A stretch of DNA of 64,000 nt from Kiloniellaceae bacterium (GTDB lineage Bacteria; Pseudomonadota; Alphaproteobacteria; Kiloniellales; J153). Location: the NCBI GenBank assembly GCA_021776135.1, contig JAJFGL010000002.1, positions 1 to 64,000 of the forward strand, written 5' to 3'. The notes beneath the pieces are model-generated. The model was not told the DNA's origin and made no database searches. It saw only the letters and a program-made list of their open reading frames with translations. The position numbers and the translations under genes were made by a program. This document shows positions 8,521 to 17,038 of this stretch, one piece after another. How positions within the stretch are numbered: position 1 is the stretch's first letter; each line of letters opens with the position of its first letter.

Positions 8521-9181
8521 CTTCGATCAGCACGATATGCAGACGGCGCGGGCCGTGGGCGCCTAGCTGGATGGTCTGTTCGATATCCGCCGTCCGCGAG
8601 GGGCCGGTTATCATATTGACCGTGCGCGGCATGGCGTCCGGGCCGAACTTGGCGCGCACAAGATCCCAGGCCTCTTCATAGGGGCCGACAACCTGCGACG
8701 CCTTAAGCAGGACGATATGGGTATCGGGCAGGAAATTGAGGGTGGTCGGCGCGTCTTCCCCCGAGAGCAGCATGAGGGTGCCGGTTTCGGCAATCCCCGC
8801 GAAGGCCCCGGTCAGGGAGGCCGTGTCCTCCGCTTCCGCCCGGCCCCGTTCGACCGTCAGCAAGCTCTGGGTTTCCCAAGGCAAGGCATCGAGCTCGGGA
8901 TCGGGCGCGGCGCGCAGGCGTTGCGGCAGATTGTGAGCCTTGAGGTAAGCCGCGACCGCGCCCGGCACCTCTTGGGCGCTGGCCACCCGGGTCAGGCTCG
9001 CCGCATGTTCCTCCGCCATGGCCTGAAAGAGATCGACTTGCGCGGTGGGCTCAAGTTGCGCGCGCGCCGGCACCGGGCCGCGTTCGTAAGCCTTCAGGCG
9101 CGCTTCCACTGCCGCATCGTCGCCGGCTTGGCGTTTCAGGGAACGGCGCAGCGCGCCTAGGATGGCGTCCCGGCCGCTCAT
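8510..9181 (-). CDS. lutC: Lactate utilization protein C (LutC/LldG-like)
   Basis: A 223-residue LUD-domain protein, third subunit of the LutABC L-lactate oxidase complex, which oxidises L-lactate to pyruvate without a flavin dehydrogenase. The LUD core is seen in AETGTLMLLSGED and HIVLLKASQVVG, with NMITGPSRTADIEQTI near the C-terminus. The ATG overlaps the lutB stop as ATGA. The longer frame upstream is antiparallel noise. Confidence 0.92.
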   Translation of the reverse strand: MSGRDAILGALRRSLKRQAGDDAAVEARLKAYERGPVPARAQLEPTAQVDLFQAMAEEHAASLTRVASAQEVPGAVAAYLKAHNLPQRLRAAPDPELDALPWETQSLLTVERGRAEAEDTASLTGAFAGIAETGTLMLLSGEDAPTTLNFLPDTHIVLLKASQVVGPYEEAWDLVRAKFGPDAMPRTVNMITGPSRTADIEQTIQLGAHGPRRLHIVLIEDGA

Positions 9182-10605
9182 GGGGCGCGGGTTCCCTGGC
9201 GTTCGGCCCAGAGCGCCTGAAAGGTCTTGCCCTGGGGGGCGGGGAAATCCCGGTGCCGGGTCCAGCCGCCGGCGAAGGGCAGCCAGGCAAAGCGCCCCTT
9301 GCGCCGCCCGAGCGCCCCCAGCACCCGCATCTCCAAACCGAGCAGCCAATGATACAACGCCGGACGCCGGGCCAAAAAAGCCCAGGCCGCCAGGCCGTAA
9401 CGCACCGGGGCCGGGGTCAGGCGGCGCTCGAACTCGCGCTCGCGCCAGTGGCGCATGAGCTTGGGCAGGGGGATGCGCATGGGGCACACGCTTTCGCAAC
9501 GGCCGCAAAAGCTTGAGGCATTGGGCAAATCCCCGGCTTCCTCGATCCCTATGAGACCGGGGGTTAGAACCGCACCGATGGGGCCCGGATAAACCCAGCC
9601 GTAAGCATGGCCGCCGATGGCGTGATAGACCGGGCAGTGGTTCATGCAGGCGCCGCAGCGAATGCAATGGAGCACCTCGCGGAACTCATTGCCGAGCATC
9701 TGGGTGCGGCCGTTATCGAGCAGGATGACGTGGTATTCCTCGGGCCCGTCAGGGTCTTCGGGCCGCTTCGGGCCGCTGGAGACGGTGGTGTAGGTGGAGA
9801 ATTCCTGACCCGTGGCCGAGCGCGCGAGAACGCGCAGTATCGTACTTAAATCGCATAAATTCGGTATGACTTTTTCCAGGCTGGCGACGACAATATGCAC
9901 CTTCGGTATGACCTGCGTAAGGTCGCCGTTGCCTTCGTTGGTGACGATGACCGAGGAGCCGGTTTCCGCGATCAGAAAGTTGGCGCCGGTGATGCCGACA
10001 TCGGCCTCCAGGAAGCGGGTCCGCAAAACCTGGCGCGCCTCGTCCACCAGGTGGCGCGGCTCCGACAGGGGCCGGTCTTTGGGAAACTGGGTGTGGGCCT
10101 GGCGGAAATCGGCCTCGATCGCATCCTTGGTCAGATGCACGGCTGGGGCGATGATGTGGCTGGGCGGTTCGTGACGCAGTTGGATGATGTATTCGCCCAG
10201 GTCGGTCTCCACCGGAATCATGCCCTCGGCTTCCAGGTGCTCGTTGAGGGCGATCTCCTCGCAGATCATGGACTTGCCCTTGGTGACGGTCTTGGCGCCA
10301 ACGCGCTGGCAAATTTCCAGCACCGCCGCGCGGGCGTCCGCCGCGCTCTCGCACCAATGTACGTGTCCGCCCGCCGCCAGTACGTTCTTCTCGTAACGTT
10401 CGAGATATAGATCGAGATGATCGAGGGTGTGGACCTTGATGGCCCGCGAGGCGTCGCGCAGGGCCTCGAACTCCGGCAGGCGCGCGGCCGCCTTGGCCCG
10501 CTTGCCGATGAAGCCGGTTTTGACATTATCGAGGGCGCGCCTGAGTTGCGGGTCGGCCATGGCGGCCTTGGCGTTGTCCTTGAAGCTATGAGCGGTGGAA
10601 CGCAT
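9178..10605 (-). CDS. lutB: Lactate utilization iron-sulfur protein B (LutB/LldF-like)
   Basis: A 475-residue iron-sulfur subunit. The N-terminal LUD domain (about 60-300) is followed by a ferredoxin-type region with CIRCGACMNHCP (Cys314, 317, 320, 324) and CGRCESVCP (Cys367, 370, 374), then a C-terminal DUF3390-like extension with hydrophobic segments. The start overlaps the lutA stop by one base (TAATG). It acts as the electron-transfer core of the LutABC complex. Confidence 0.95.
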   Translation of the reverse strand: MRSTAHSFKDNAKAAMADPQLRRALDNVKTGFIGKRAKAAARLPEFEALRDASRAIKVHTLDHLDLYLERYEKNVLAAGGHVHWCESAADARAAVLEICQRVGAKTVTKGKSMICEEIALNEHLEAEGMIPVETDLGEYIIQLRHEPPSHIIAPAVHLTKDAIEADFRQAHTQFPKDRPLSEPRHLVDEARQVLRTRFLEADVGITGANFLIAETGSSVIVTNEGNGDLTQVIPKVHIVVASLEKVIPNLCDLSTILRVLARSATGQEFSTYTTVSSGPKRPEDPDGPEEYHVILLDNGRTQMLGNEFREVLHCIRCGACMNHCPVYHAIGGHAYGWVYPGPIGAVLTPGLIGIEEAGDLPNASSFCGRCESVCPMRIPLPKLMRHWREREFERRLTPAPVRYGLAAWAFLARRPALYHWLLGLEMRVLGALGRRKGRFAWLPFAGGWTRHRDFPAPQGKTFQALWAERQGTRAP

Positions 10606-11384
10606 TAGTCCCCGCCCGCTTCGCCGATGGCCGGCTCATCGGTCATGCCGGCCAGAACCTCGGCGACATGGCGCGCTTCAACTTGTACGCCCGTACGCTT
10701 CAACTTGCCGGCCATGTTCATGAGACATCCAAGTTCGCCGGCCAGAAGCGTGCGCGCGCCGCTCTTTTCGATAGACGCGATCTTGTCGCCAACCATGGTG
10801 TTGGAAATATCCGAAAACTTGACGCAGAAGGTGCCGCCGAAACCGCAGCAGACATCGGCGTCGGGCATTTCTTTCAAGCTCAGTCCTTGCACGCTGGCCA
10901 AAAGCTGGCGCGGCTGGGCTTGGATGCCGAGCTCGCGCAAACCGGAACAACCGTCGTGATAGGTGACCGCGCCCTCGAAGCGGGCCGCGACCCCGGTCAC
11001 CCCGCGCACATCGCTCAGAAAGGAGATCAGCTCGTAGGTGCGCACCGCCAGGCGTTCCGCCCGCGCCGACCAAGCGGCGTCCTTGGCCAGCAGGGCGGGA
11101 TAGTGTTCGCGGATCATGGCCGCGCAGGAGCCCGAGGGCGCGACGACGTAATCGAAACCCTCGAAGGCCTCGATAGTCTGGCGCGCCAGGGCCTGGGCAT
11201 CCGCCCGGTCGCCCGAATTATAGGCCGGCTGGCCGCAACAGGTCTGAGCGCGCGGCGCCTCGACCGCGCAGCCGGCCTCCTCAAGCAGCTTGACCGCGGC
11301 AAAACCGACGCTGGGCCGCATCAGATCGACCAGACAGGTCACGAACAGCCCAACTCTTGCAGGCGGAGCGATTTCTTTCGGCAC
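10605..11384 (-). CDS. lutA: Lactate utilization protein A (LutA/LldE-like), CCG-domain protein
   Basis: A 259-residue protein with two cysteine-rich CCG domains (TCCGQPAYNSG, Cys49-50; VCCGFGGTF, Cys179-180) and the intervening YHDGCSGLREL. These bind the Fe-S cofactor of heterodisulfide-reductase-like subunits. It starts with GTG at 11384, preceded by AAGGAGG with a ten-base spacer. It is the first gene of lutABC, 85 bp after mltA. No lactate permease or LutR-type regulator is nearby. Confidence 0.94.
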   Translation of the reverse strand: MPKEIAPPARVGLFVTCLVDLMRPSVGFAAVKLLEEAGCAVEAPRAQTCCGQPAYNSGDRADAQALARQTIEAFEGFDYVVAPSGSCAAMIREHYPALLAKDAAWSARAERLAVRTYELISFLSDVRGVTGVAARFEGAVTYHDGCSGLRELGIQAQPRQLLASVQGLSLKEMPDADVCCGFGGTFCVKFSDISNTMVGDKIASIEKSGARTLLAGELGCLMNMAGKLKRTGVQVEARHVAEVLAGMTDEPAIGEAGGD

Positions 11385-11469
11385 CTGACGCGAACCTCCT
11401 TATCGCTTACAGCAAGCTATCGGCGATAATGCAGGCCGTCCGGCAAATAGCAAGCTGGGGCCGCGATTC

Positions 11470-12693
11470 TTAGCTGCTTGCCGCGCGCCGTTCGGCCACG
11501 GCCTTGGGCACCAGGATATAGAAACGGCCGTCTTGTTTCATGCCGCCGGCGTAATCCAGAGCCGCCTCGCCCGTGCCCCAGAAAAAATCGGCGCGCAAGG
11601 GGCCCTTGATGGCGGCCCCGGTATCCTGGGCGACCATCAAGCGGCGCAGTGGGCGGTCCTCCCCGGGCCAGGTGGTATCGAGGAAAACCGGCATGCCATA
11701 AGGCACGAAACGCGGATCGACGGCGATGGAACGCCCGGCGGTCAAGGCCACGCCCTGGGCCCCGATGGGGCCGGGCCCATCGATCCAGCGAAAAAAGATA
11801 TAGCGCGCGTTGCGTTCCATGAAAGCGCGCCCCTCGCGCGGGTTGGCGCGCAGCCAGGCGCGGATGCCCTGCATGGAAGCCTGGGAACGCGGGATCTTGC
11901 CCGCGTCCAGCAAGAGCCGTCCGATCCCGGTAAAGGCGCGGCCGTTGGACATGGCGTAACCGATGCGCCTTTCGCCGCCATCGGGGAAACGCACCTTGCC
12001 GGAGCCTTGAATGTGCAAAAAGAAAACATCGACCGGATCCTCGGCCCAAAGCAACTCCACCCCGCGCCCGCTTAGCAAGCCGGCGTCGATATCCGCACGC
12101 GCCGGATAGGGATTTAGCCGTCCGCCGTCGAGCTTACCGACGATATTCTGGCCTTTGAGTTTGGGCGTGAAAGCGCCCAGGTCGACCGTGACCAGATCGT
12201 CCGGGCGGGCGTAGATGGGGGCCGTGTAATCGCCGCCGGGAAACAGGGCGCCGTCCAATTCCGCCTCGTAATATCCGGTGATCAGCCCGGTTTCGCCTTT
12301 CGGGGCCGCCATGGCGAAGGGCACGAACCAGGTCTCTAGCAGACCGCGGGCGGCGCCAGGCGCGGCGCCGTTAATTGCATCGCAGGGCGCGCGCCAGTCG
12401 GCGGCCGTGCCGCCAACCCAGCCGGCGCCCAGGCTTGCTCCCTCGGCCCGCCCGGCCAAGCGGGCGCAGGAACGCACCAGGGCCGGCAGCGCCGCCCCAA
12501 GATCGTCGCCGGACCAGCCGGGCAAGTCCGCAAAATCGATCTGGGTGAAAGAAATCGGCGGTGCGGGCGGCCGCACCTTTTTTTCGCAGGCGGCCAGGCC
12601 CAACGCCAGGATCAGCACCATGAGGCCGCGTGGGGCCGCGAGGGGCCACGAAGCTGGCGCGACAAAAGAACAAGACATAGCGCGATTCCCCAT
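11470..12693 (-). CDS. mltA: Membrane-bound lytic murein transglycosylase A
   Basis: Outer-membrane lipoprotein that cleaves peptidoglycan glycan strands to 1,6-anhydromuropeptides. At about 407 residues it has a lipobox LGLAAC (Cys36), then the MltA domain (TGYYEAELDGA; FFLHIQGSGKVRFPDGG) and the C-terminal 3D domain ending in VAQDTGAAIKGPLRADFFWGTG with the catalytic Asp. The ATG at 12693 is preceded by GGGAG; other ATGs and a TTG are nearby. It is followed by lutABC instead of smr. Confidence 0.94.
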   Translation of the reverse strand: MGNRAMSCSFVAPASWPLAAPRGLMVLILALGLAACEKKVRPPAPPISFTQIDFADLPGWSGDDLGAALPALVRSCARLAGRAEGASLGAGWVGGTAADWRAPCDAINGAAPGAARGLLETWFVPFAMAAPKGETGLITGYYEAELDGALFPGGDYTAPIYARPDDLVTVDLGAFTPKLKGQNIVGKLDGGRLNPYPARADIDAGLLSGRGVELLWAEDPVDVFFLHIQGSGKVRFPDGGERRIGYAMSNGRAFTGIGRLLLDAGKIPRSQASMQGIRAWLRANPREGRAFMERNARYIFFRWIDGPGPIGAQGVALTAGRSIAVDPRFVPYGMPVFLDTTWPGEDRPLRRLMVAQDTGAAIKGPLRADFFWGTGEAALDYAGGMKQDGRFYILVPKAVAERRAASS

Positions 12694-13069
12694 CCCGGCT
12701 CCCAAAGGTGTTCCGGCAAGCTCAGGAATCGGTTATAGCGGATCGCCGCCCAGGGGTCTCGCGGTCTCTTGGCGGAAGGTTGAGGCTTAACCCCCATCGT
12801 CATACGCGGACTTGATCCGCGTATCCATGGTCCTGGCAGGCGAAAACCCACGCCTTGGTCAGTCACCATCGCTGGTCCCTAAACAGATGCCTTTATGAAC
12901 ACGGCCATATGGATTAGCGAGACCGTGCGAAAGTCCGTGCCGCGACAGGCATGGATACGCGGATCAAGTCCGCGTATGACGAGAGGGGAGACGCATCGCC
13001 CGGCGTAAGTAACGCCAGTTAACCCGTGAAATTCACCAGTTAAAGGGAACCGCCTAGCCGCGAAACGCG
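12694..13069. other. Intergenic region with a large inverted repeat
   Basis: 376 bp between the tim44 stop and the mltA start, containing the family-A inverted repeat at 12798-12981 and otherwise nothing gene-like. The mltA promoter should lie at the left end, but no clear -35/-10 pair is seen. Confidence 0.6.
12798..12981. repeat. Large inverted repeat with 32-bp perfect arms, family A variant
   Basis: Arms at 12798-12829 and 12950-12981 are perfect reverse complements over 32 bp, separated by 120 bp. Each arm also folds on itself (TACGCGGA-CTTGA-TCCGCGTA). The core is the same as at 7310 (CGTCATnnnCGGACTTGATCCG) but both stem halves changed together, so pairing is kept. No coding sequence lies between the arms. 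Confidence 0.85.
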
Positions 13070-13792
13070 CTAATTCGGGCTTTGGGTCGCGACCAGGGTC
13101 CAGTTGGGATCGCGGCTGCGCAGGTTGCGCGCGAAGGTCCAGAGATCGGTCACCGTGGTCACTTGGCTCTGCTCGCCGTCTTCGGCTTCGCCGTCCTCGC
13201 CGGTCGTGACGTTGATCTGCTCGGACACGAACTTGACGGTGACGAAGGCGGTGCGGCCTTGCACTTCGGCCTCGACCATGACCGCGTCCTTGATGCCGAC
13301 CAGGGTTGTCTCCAAACCCTTGCCGGCCTCTTGCCGGTCTTCTATGGCCCCGGCGAAATCGTCGTAGACGTCGTTCGCCAGGAGCGGACGCAGGGTGTCG
13401 GTATCGCCCTCGCTGAAGGCGGTAATCACCATTTCGAAGGCGCGCTGCGCGCCGGGCAGGAAGCCTTCCGGATCGAAGCTCTTGTCAGCCCGTTGTATCT
13501 GCATCAAGCCGGCGTCCAGGGGGGTCGCGGGCGGTTCGTCGGGCGCCGGGACGGCGGCCTCTTCCCCTTCCTCTCCCTCTTCCGCCGAGTCTTCGGTGCT
13601 GGAGCGGGTACGGTCGGGCAAAGGGATGATGTTTTCGCCCGCTTCCTCCTGGCCCTTGGATTGAGCGCCTAAACGCGATCCCGGCGGCTTTTCGTGTCCC
13701 GTGCGTTTACCCAGCACGTTGCGCAGGCGCAGAACGAAAAAGGCCGCGATGGCGGCGAAAAGGATAATGTCTAGAAACTGAAAATCGCCCAT
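13070..13792 (-). CDS. Tim44-like (TimA) domain protein
   Basis: A 240-residue inner-membrane protein. A single hydrophobic segment at about 5-22 (FLDIILFAAIAAFFVLRL) is followed by a charged linker with an acidic run (EEGEEGEEA), then a Tim44-like domain from about 95 to the end (FLPGAQRAFEMVITAFSEGD...). Alphaproteobacterial members are called TimA and are ancestors of mitochondrial Tim44. The ATG at 13792 is used; a TTG precedes it by one codon. It is divergent from fxsA and upstream of mltA, the conserved order. Confidence 0.9.
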   Translation of the reverse strand: MGDFQFLDIILFAAIAAFFVLRLRNVLGKRTGHEKPPGSRLGAQSKGQEEAGENIIPLPDRTRSSTEDSAEEGEEGEEAAVPAPDEPPATPLDAGLMQIQRADKSFDPEGFLPGAQRAFEMVITAFSEGDTDTLRPLLANDVYDDFAGAIEDRQEAGKGLETTLVGIKDAVMVEAEVQGRTAFVTVKFVSEQINVTTGEDGEAEDGEQSQVTTVTDLWTFARNLRSRDPNWTLVATQSPN

Positions 13793-14006
13793 CAAGCTTG
13801 CCTGTTGCGCCGTGAGCCGGCCCCCTTGGCCAGCGCGCGATCTAGGTATAGTCCTAACCTAGTTAGGTTTAATCAGAGTTTATGGCCAGGGTTTGCCTCG
13901 CCTCGCCCACCGGTATTTTCCCAGGGGGCCAGTTTCAACCATGCGGACCTTGCAGATGCGCGCCCTGTTTCCATTTAAATAGGCAACCGAAGGGTAAAGA
14001 GCAAGC

Positions 14007-14516
14007 ATGGGTATTTTTCTTCTCGCCGCCTTTATCGGCGTGCCGTTGCTGGAAATCGCCGTTTTCGTCGAGATTGGCGGAGCTATCGGGCTGTGGCCGA
14101 CCTTGGCCACGGTCATATTGACCGCCGTCTTGGGGACTTGGTGCCTGCGGGCCCAGGGCCTGGCGACCTTGGCCCGGGCCCGGGCCCAGCTGGACCGGGG
14201 CGCCCTGCCGGCCAAGGAACTGTTCGACGGCGCCTGCCTCCTGATCGCCGGCGCTCTGCTTTTGACCCCCGGATTCGTGACCGATACGGTTGGTTTTCTG
14301 CTGTTCGTGCCCCCCTTGCGCGATTTTCTGCGCGGCGCCTTGGCGCGCCGTTTCGAGGGCCGCATGGAGGGCCATATGGAAAGCCGTGTCTACGTCGATG
14401 GCGAGGAAGTCCGTAACCCGGCGGGAAAAGGCGCGGCCATTGACGGCGAATTTCAGGAGGTCGCGGACCCGGACAGCCCGCGTCTGCCGCCGTGCGGGCC
14501 GGAGCGGCGGCCATGA
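14007..14516 (+). CDS. fxsA: FxsA family membrane protein
   Basis: A 169-residue protein with three or four hydrophobic segments in the first 110 residues (from MGIFLLAAFIGVPLLEIAVF to GFLLFVPPLRDFL) and a charged cytoplasmic tail. The family is named after E. coli FxsA, which reduces F-exclusion of phage T7; its normal role is unknown. The stop overlaps the next gene as ATGA. It is divergent from tim44 across a 214-bp spacer. Confidence 0.9.
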   Translation: MGIFLLAAFIGVPLLEIAVFVEIGGAIGLWPTLATVILTAVLGTWCLRAQGLATLARARAQLDRGALPAKELFDGACLLIAGALLLTPGFVTDTVGFLLFVPPLRDFLRGALARRFEGRMEGHMESRVYVDGEEVRNPAGKGAAIDGEFQEVADPDSPRLPPCGPERRP

Positions 14517-15031
14517 TACTGGTCCGCCACGGCCAATCGGAATTCAATGTCATCTTCAACGAGACCCGCCAGGATCCGGGTATCGTCGATCCGGGCTTGA
14601 CCGGGGAGGGCGAACGCCAGGCAGGGGCGGCGGCGGAATCACTCGCCGGGCGGGACCTGCGCCGGGTTCTGGCCAGCCCCTACACCCGCACCCTGCACAC
14701 CGCCGAGATCATCGCCGGGGCCCTGGGCCTGCCGGTCGCAGTCGAGCCCTTGATACGCGAGCGCTGTTTTTTCGCCTGCGATATCGGCTCGCCGCGCTCG
14801 GACTTGACCGGCCGCTGGGGTCATTTCGAGTTCGGCGATTTGCCGGAGCGTTGGTGGCCGGAACCGGACGAGAGCGAAGAGGAATTGGCGCAGCGGTGCC
14901 GAAAGTTTCGCGCCGCCATGGCCCTGGCCGAAGATTGGCGCCATGTCCTGGTTGTCACTCATTGGGGTTTCATCCGCGGCCTGACGGGCGAGGCGGTGGC
15001 TAATGGCACGGTTCTGCCGTTCGAGCTCTGA
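14513..15031 (+). CDS. Histidine phosphatase family protein
   Basis: A 172-residue member of the phosphoglycerate-mutase-like histidine phosphatases. The RHG motif at residues 5-7 carries the phosphorylated His6, SPYTRT has the second phosphate-binding arginine, and VVTHWGF has the partner His150. The ATG at 14513 overlaps the fxsA stop (ATGA) and has GGAG eight bases upstream. The substrate is unknown; it sits between fxsA and secB. Confidence 0.87.
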   Translation: MILVRHGQSEFNVIFNETRQDPGIVDPGLTGEGERQAGAAAESLAGRDLRRVLASPYTRTLHTAEIIAGALGLPVAVEPLIRERCFFACDIGSPRSDLTGRWGHFEFGDLPERWWPEPDESEEELAQRCRKFRAAMALAEDWRHVLVVTHWGFIRGLTGEAVANGTVLPFEL

Positions 15032-15132
15032 TCTCATCCAGCCGCTTGGTTGTTCTGGCCCGCGATCCGTGTTAGAGCCGCATCGATTTTCGCCAGGCTT
15101 CCCGATACGGGCGCCAGACGCAGGAGCCCTTC

Positions 15133-15609
15133 ATGGCCGCACCTATTCACGATTCGCCGTTTCAAATCCAAACCCAGTACGTCAAGGACCTGTCGTTCGA
15201 GAACCCGGACGCGCCGGAGATTTTTGTCGCGCTTTCGAAAACCCAGCCCGAGGTCAATGTCGACATCGACGTAACCACGAGCCACTTGACCGAGCGGGTT
15301 TACGAAGTCGTGCTCAATCTTCGGGTCAGCGCCAAGGCCGGGGAGAGAACCGCTTTCCTGGCCGATGTGCATTACGCGGCCCTGATCGACGTGCGCCGCG
15401 ACTTTCCCGACGATGAAATCGAGGCCCTGCTTCTGAGAGAGGGGCCGCGATTCCTGTTTCCCTTCGCGCGTAGCGTGATCGCCGACCTCACCCGGGAAGG
15501 CGGCTTTCCGCCCCTATCCATAAACCCGATCGACTTCGACCGGTTTTACGAACACCACAAGAAGGCCAACGGGCAAGACGGAACCAACGGCGACGGCCCT
15601 CTGGTCTAA
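15133..15609 (+). CDS. secB: Protein-export chaperone SecB
   Basis: A 158-residue tetrameric cytosolic chaperone that holds preproteins unfolded for SecA. Family features are IQTQYVKDLSFENP near the N-terminus, INPIDFDRFY near the C-terminus, and a variable acidic tail. GGAG precedes the ATG. It faces dnaQ convergently, as in related genomes. Confidence 0.96.
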   Translation: MAAPIHDSPFQIQTQYVKDLSFENPDAPEIFVALSKTQPEVNVDIDVTTSHLTERVYEVVLNLRVSAKAGERTAFLADVHYAALIDVRRDFPDDEIEALLLREGPRFLFPFARSVIADLTREGGFPPLSINPIDFDRFYEHHKKANGQDGTNGDGPLV

Positions 15610-15669
15610 GTCACCGGCTCATAACCGGAAAGTCGCGTCCGGGACGTTAGGCGAGCCGGGAAATGTTAC

Positions 15670-15687
15670 CTAGAGCCCTGGCTCTAG
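15670..15687. repeat. 18-bp palindrome at the secB/dnaQ convergence
   Basis: CTAGAGCCCTGGCTCTAG has seven-base perfect arms around CCTG and overlaps the dnaQ stop codon. It lacks a T-tract, so it is at best a weak or Rho-assisted end signal between the convergent genes. Confidence 0.35.
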
Positions 15688-16382
15688 CGGCGCCAGACCG
15701 GGTCTTCGAGTCTCGACAACAGAGCCTCGTGGGCGCGGCGTTCTTCTTCGCTCGGCGCATGGGGCCGCTTCGGGCGCTGGGGCCGCGCGTCCGCGCGCCC
15801 TTTGTCCGCATGTCCGCCCGCCGTAGCCTTGGCCAGATTGAAACCCGGCTGGCGGCCGCCGCGCAGCTCCATATAAACCTCGGCCAGAAGTTGACAGTCG
15901 AGCAGCGCGCCGTGAAAGCCGCGCGCGGAGGTGTCGATCTCGTAACGCCGGCACAGGGCGTCCAGGCTGGCCTGGGAGCCGGGATAGCGCCGCCGGGCCA
16001 TGGCCGCCGTATCGACGGCGCGCGCCGGGTCGAGGGCCGGACGCCCGATGCGCGTCAGTTCCGCGTTCAGAAACTTCATATCGAAGCCGGCGTTGTGAAT
16101 GACCAGGGGGGCGTCGCCGATGAAGTCCAGGAACTCGTCCGCTATCTCGGCGAAGAGGGGCTGGCCGGCCAGGAAATCGCCGCTCAGGCCGTGGATCGCT
16201 TCGGCCTCCGCCGGCATGTCGCGTTCCGGATTCACATAGCGCCGGAAGTCTTCGCCGCTGGGAACCAGGCCGATAATCTCCACGCAGCCGACTTCCACGA
16301 TCCGGTGGCCGGCGGCCGGGTCCAGGCCGGTGGTTTCCGTGTCCAAAACGATTTCACGTTTGGCGGGTTCGTTTGCGGTCAT
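15684..16382 (-). CDS. dnaQ: DNA polymerase III epsilon subunit DnaQ
   Basis: The 3'-5' proofreading exonuclease of the replicase. At 232 residues it has ExoI DTETTGLD (Asp14, Glu16), ExoII HNAGFD (around 95-100) and the ExoIII epsilon motif FHGALLDCQLLAEVY with catalytic His and Asp. The C-terminal 50 residues are charged and linker-like, expected to bind the polymerase subunit. The start overlaps the coaE stop as ATGA. It is the last gene of the ppsR operon. Confidence 0.96.
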   Translation of the reverse strand: MTANEPAKREIVLDTETTGLDPAAGHRIVEVGCVEIIGLVPSGEDFRRYVNPERDMPAEAEAIHGLSGDFLAGQPLFAEIADEFLDFIGDAPLVIHNAGFDMKFLNAELTRIGRPALDPARAVDTAAMARRRYPGSQASLDALCRRYEIDTSARGFHGALLDCQLLAEVYMELRGGRQPGFNLAKATAGGHADKGRADARPQRPKRPHAPSEEERRAHEALLSRLEDPVWRR

Positions 16383-17038
16383 GTGTCCTTCTCATCCCAA
16401 TCGATATCGCCGTCACCGGCATGGCGCCGGCGTAAGCGCGCCAAGGCCAGGATAATTTGCCGCAAGCCGTGGCGTTGGCTCAAGCCGGTATCGATAATGA
16501 AATCCGCGCGGGCACGTTTCTCCCGATCGGGAAGCTGCCGCGCCAAGATCGCCTCCAGGCGCGCCGGGGTCATGCCGGGGCGGGCGAGCACCCGGGCGCG
16601 CTGGACGAATTCCGGCGCGCTGACCACCATGACCGCGTCGCAATGGGCCTCGCCCCCGGTCTCGAACAACAAGGGTATATCCAAAACCGCGACCGCCAAG
16701 CCGCCGCGCGCGGCCCGGCGCAAAAAGGCGCGCGACGAACGCCGCACCAAGGGGTGCAGGATCGCTTCCAGGCGGCGCAAGGCCGGCGGGTCTTGAAAGA
16801 CCCGCGCCCCTAGGCGCTTGCGGTCGACCGCGCCCGCCTCGCTCACCCCGGGAAACGCGGCCTCGACCGCGCGCACCGCCGCGCCGCCGCGCCTCATGAG
16901 GCGGTGCACCGCCGCGTCGGCGTCGTGAACCGGAACCCCGAGGCGGCGCAGCGCCCGCGCGGCGGTGGTTTTCCCCATGCCGATGGAGCCGGTCAGGCCG
17001 AGAACGATCGGCCGCTTGCCATGAGGGCGGCGCTTCAT
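16379..17038 (-). CDS. coaE: Dephospho-CoA kinase
   Basis: Last enzyme of coenzyme A synthesis, phosphorylating the 3' hydroxyl of dephospho-CoA. The 219-residue protein has the P-loop GLTGSIGMGKTT at 14-25, the CoA-domain Asp in VHDADAAVH, and LDIPLLFETG. The start is at 17038 (MKRRPHGKRP), in an ATGA overlap with the aroE stop; the longer open frame runs antisense-like through aroE. Confidence 0.95.
   Translation of the reverse strand: MKRRPHGKRPIVLGLTGSIGMGKTTAARALRRLGVPVHDADAAVHRLMRRGGAAVRAVEAAFPGVSEAGAVDRKRLGARVFQDPPALRRLEAILHPLVRRSSRAFLRRAARGGLAVAVLDIPLLFETGGEAHCDAVMVVSAPEFVQRARVLARPGMTPARLEAILARQLPDREKRARADFIIDTGLSQRHGLRQIILALARLRRRHAGDGDIDWDEKDT

Noticed and set aside
15670-15687. 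Intrinsic terminator between secB and dnaQ
   Set aside because: The palindrome is perfect in seven bases but has no T-tract on either side.
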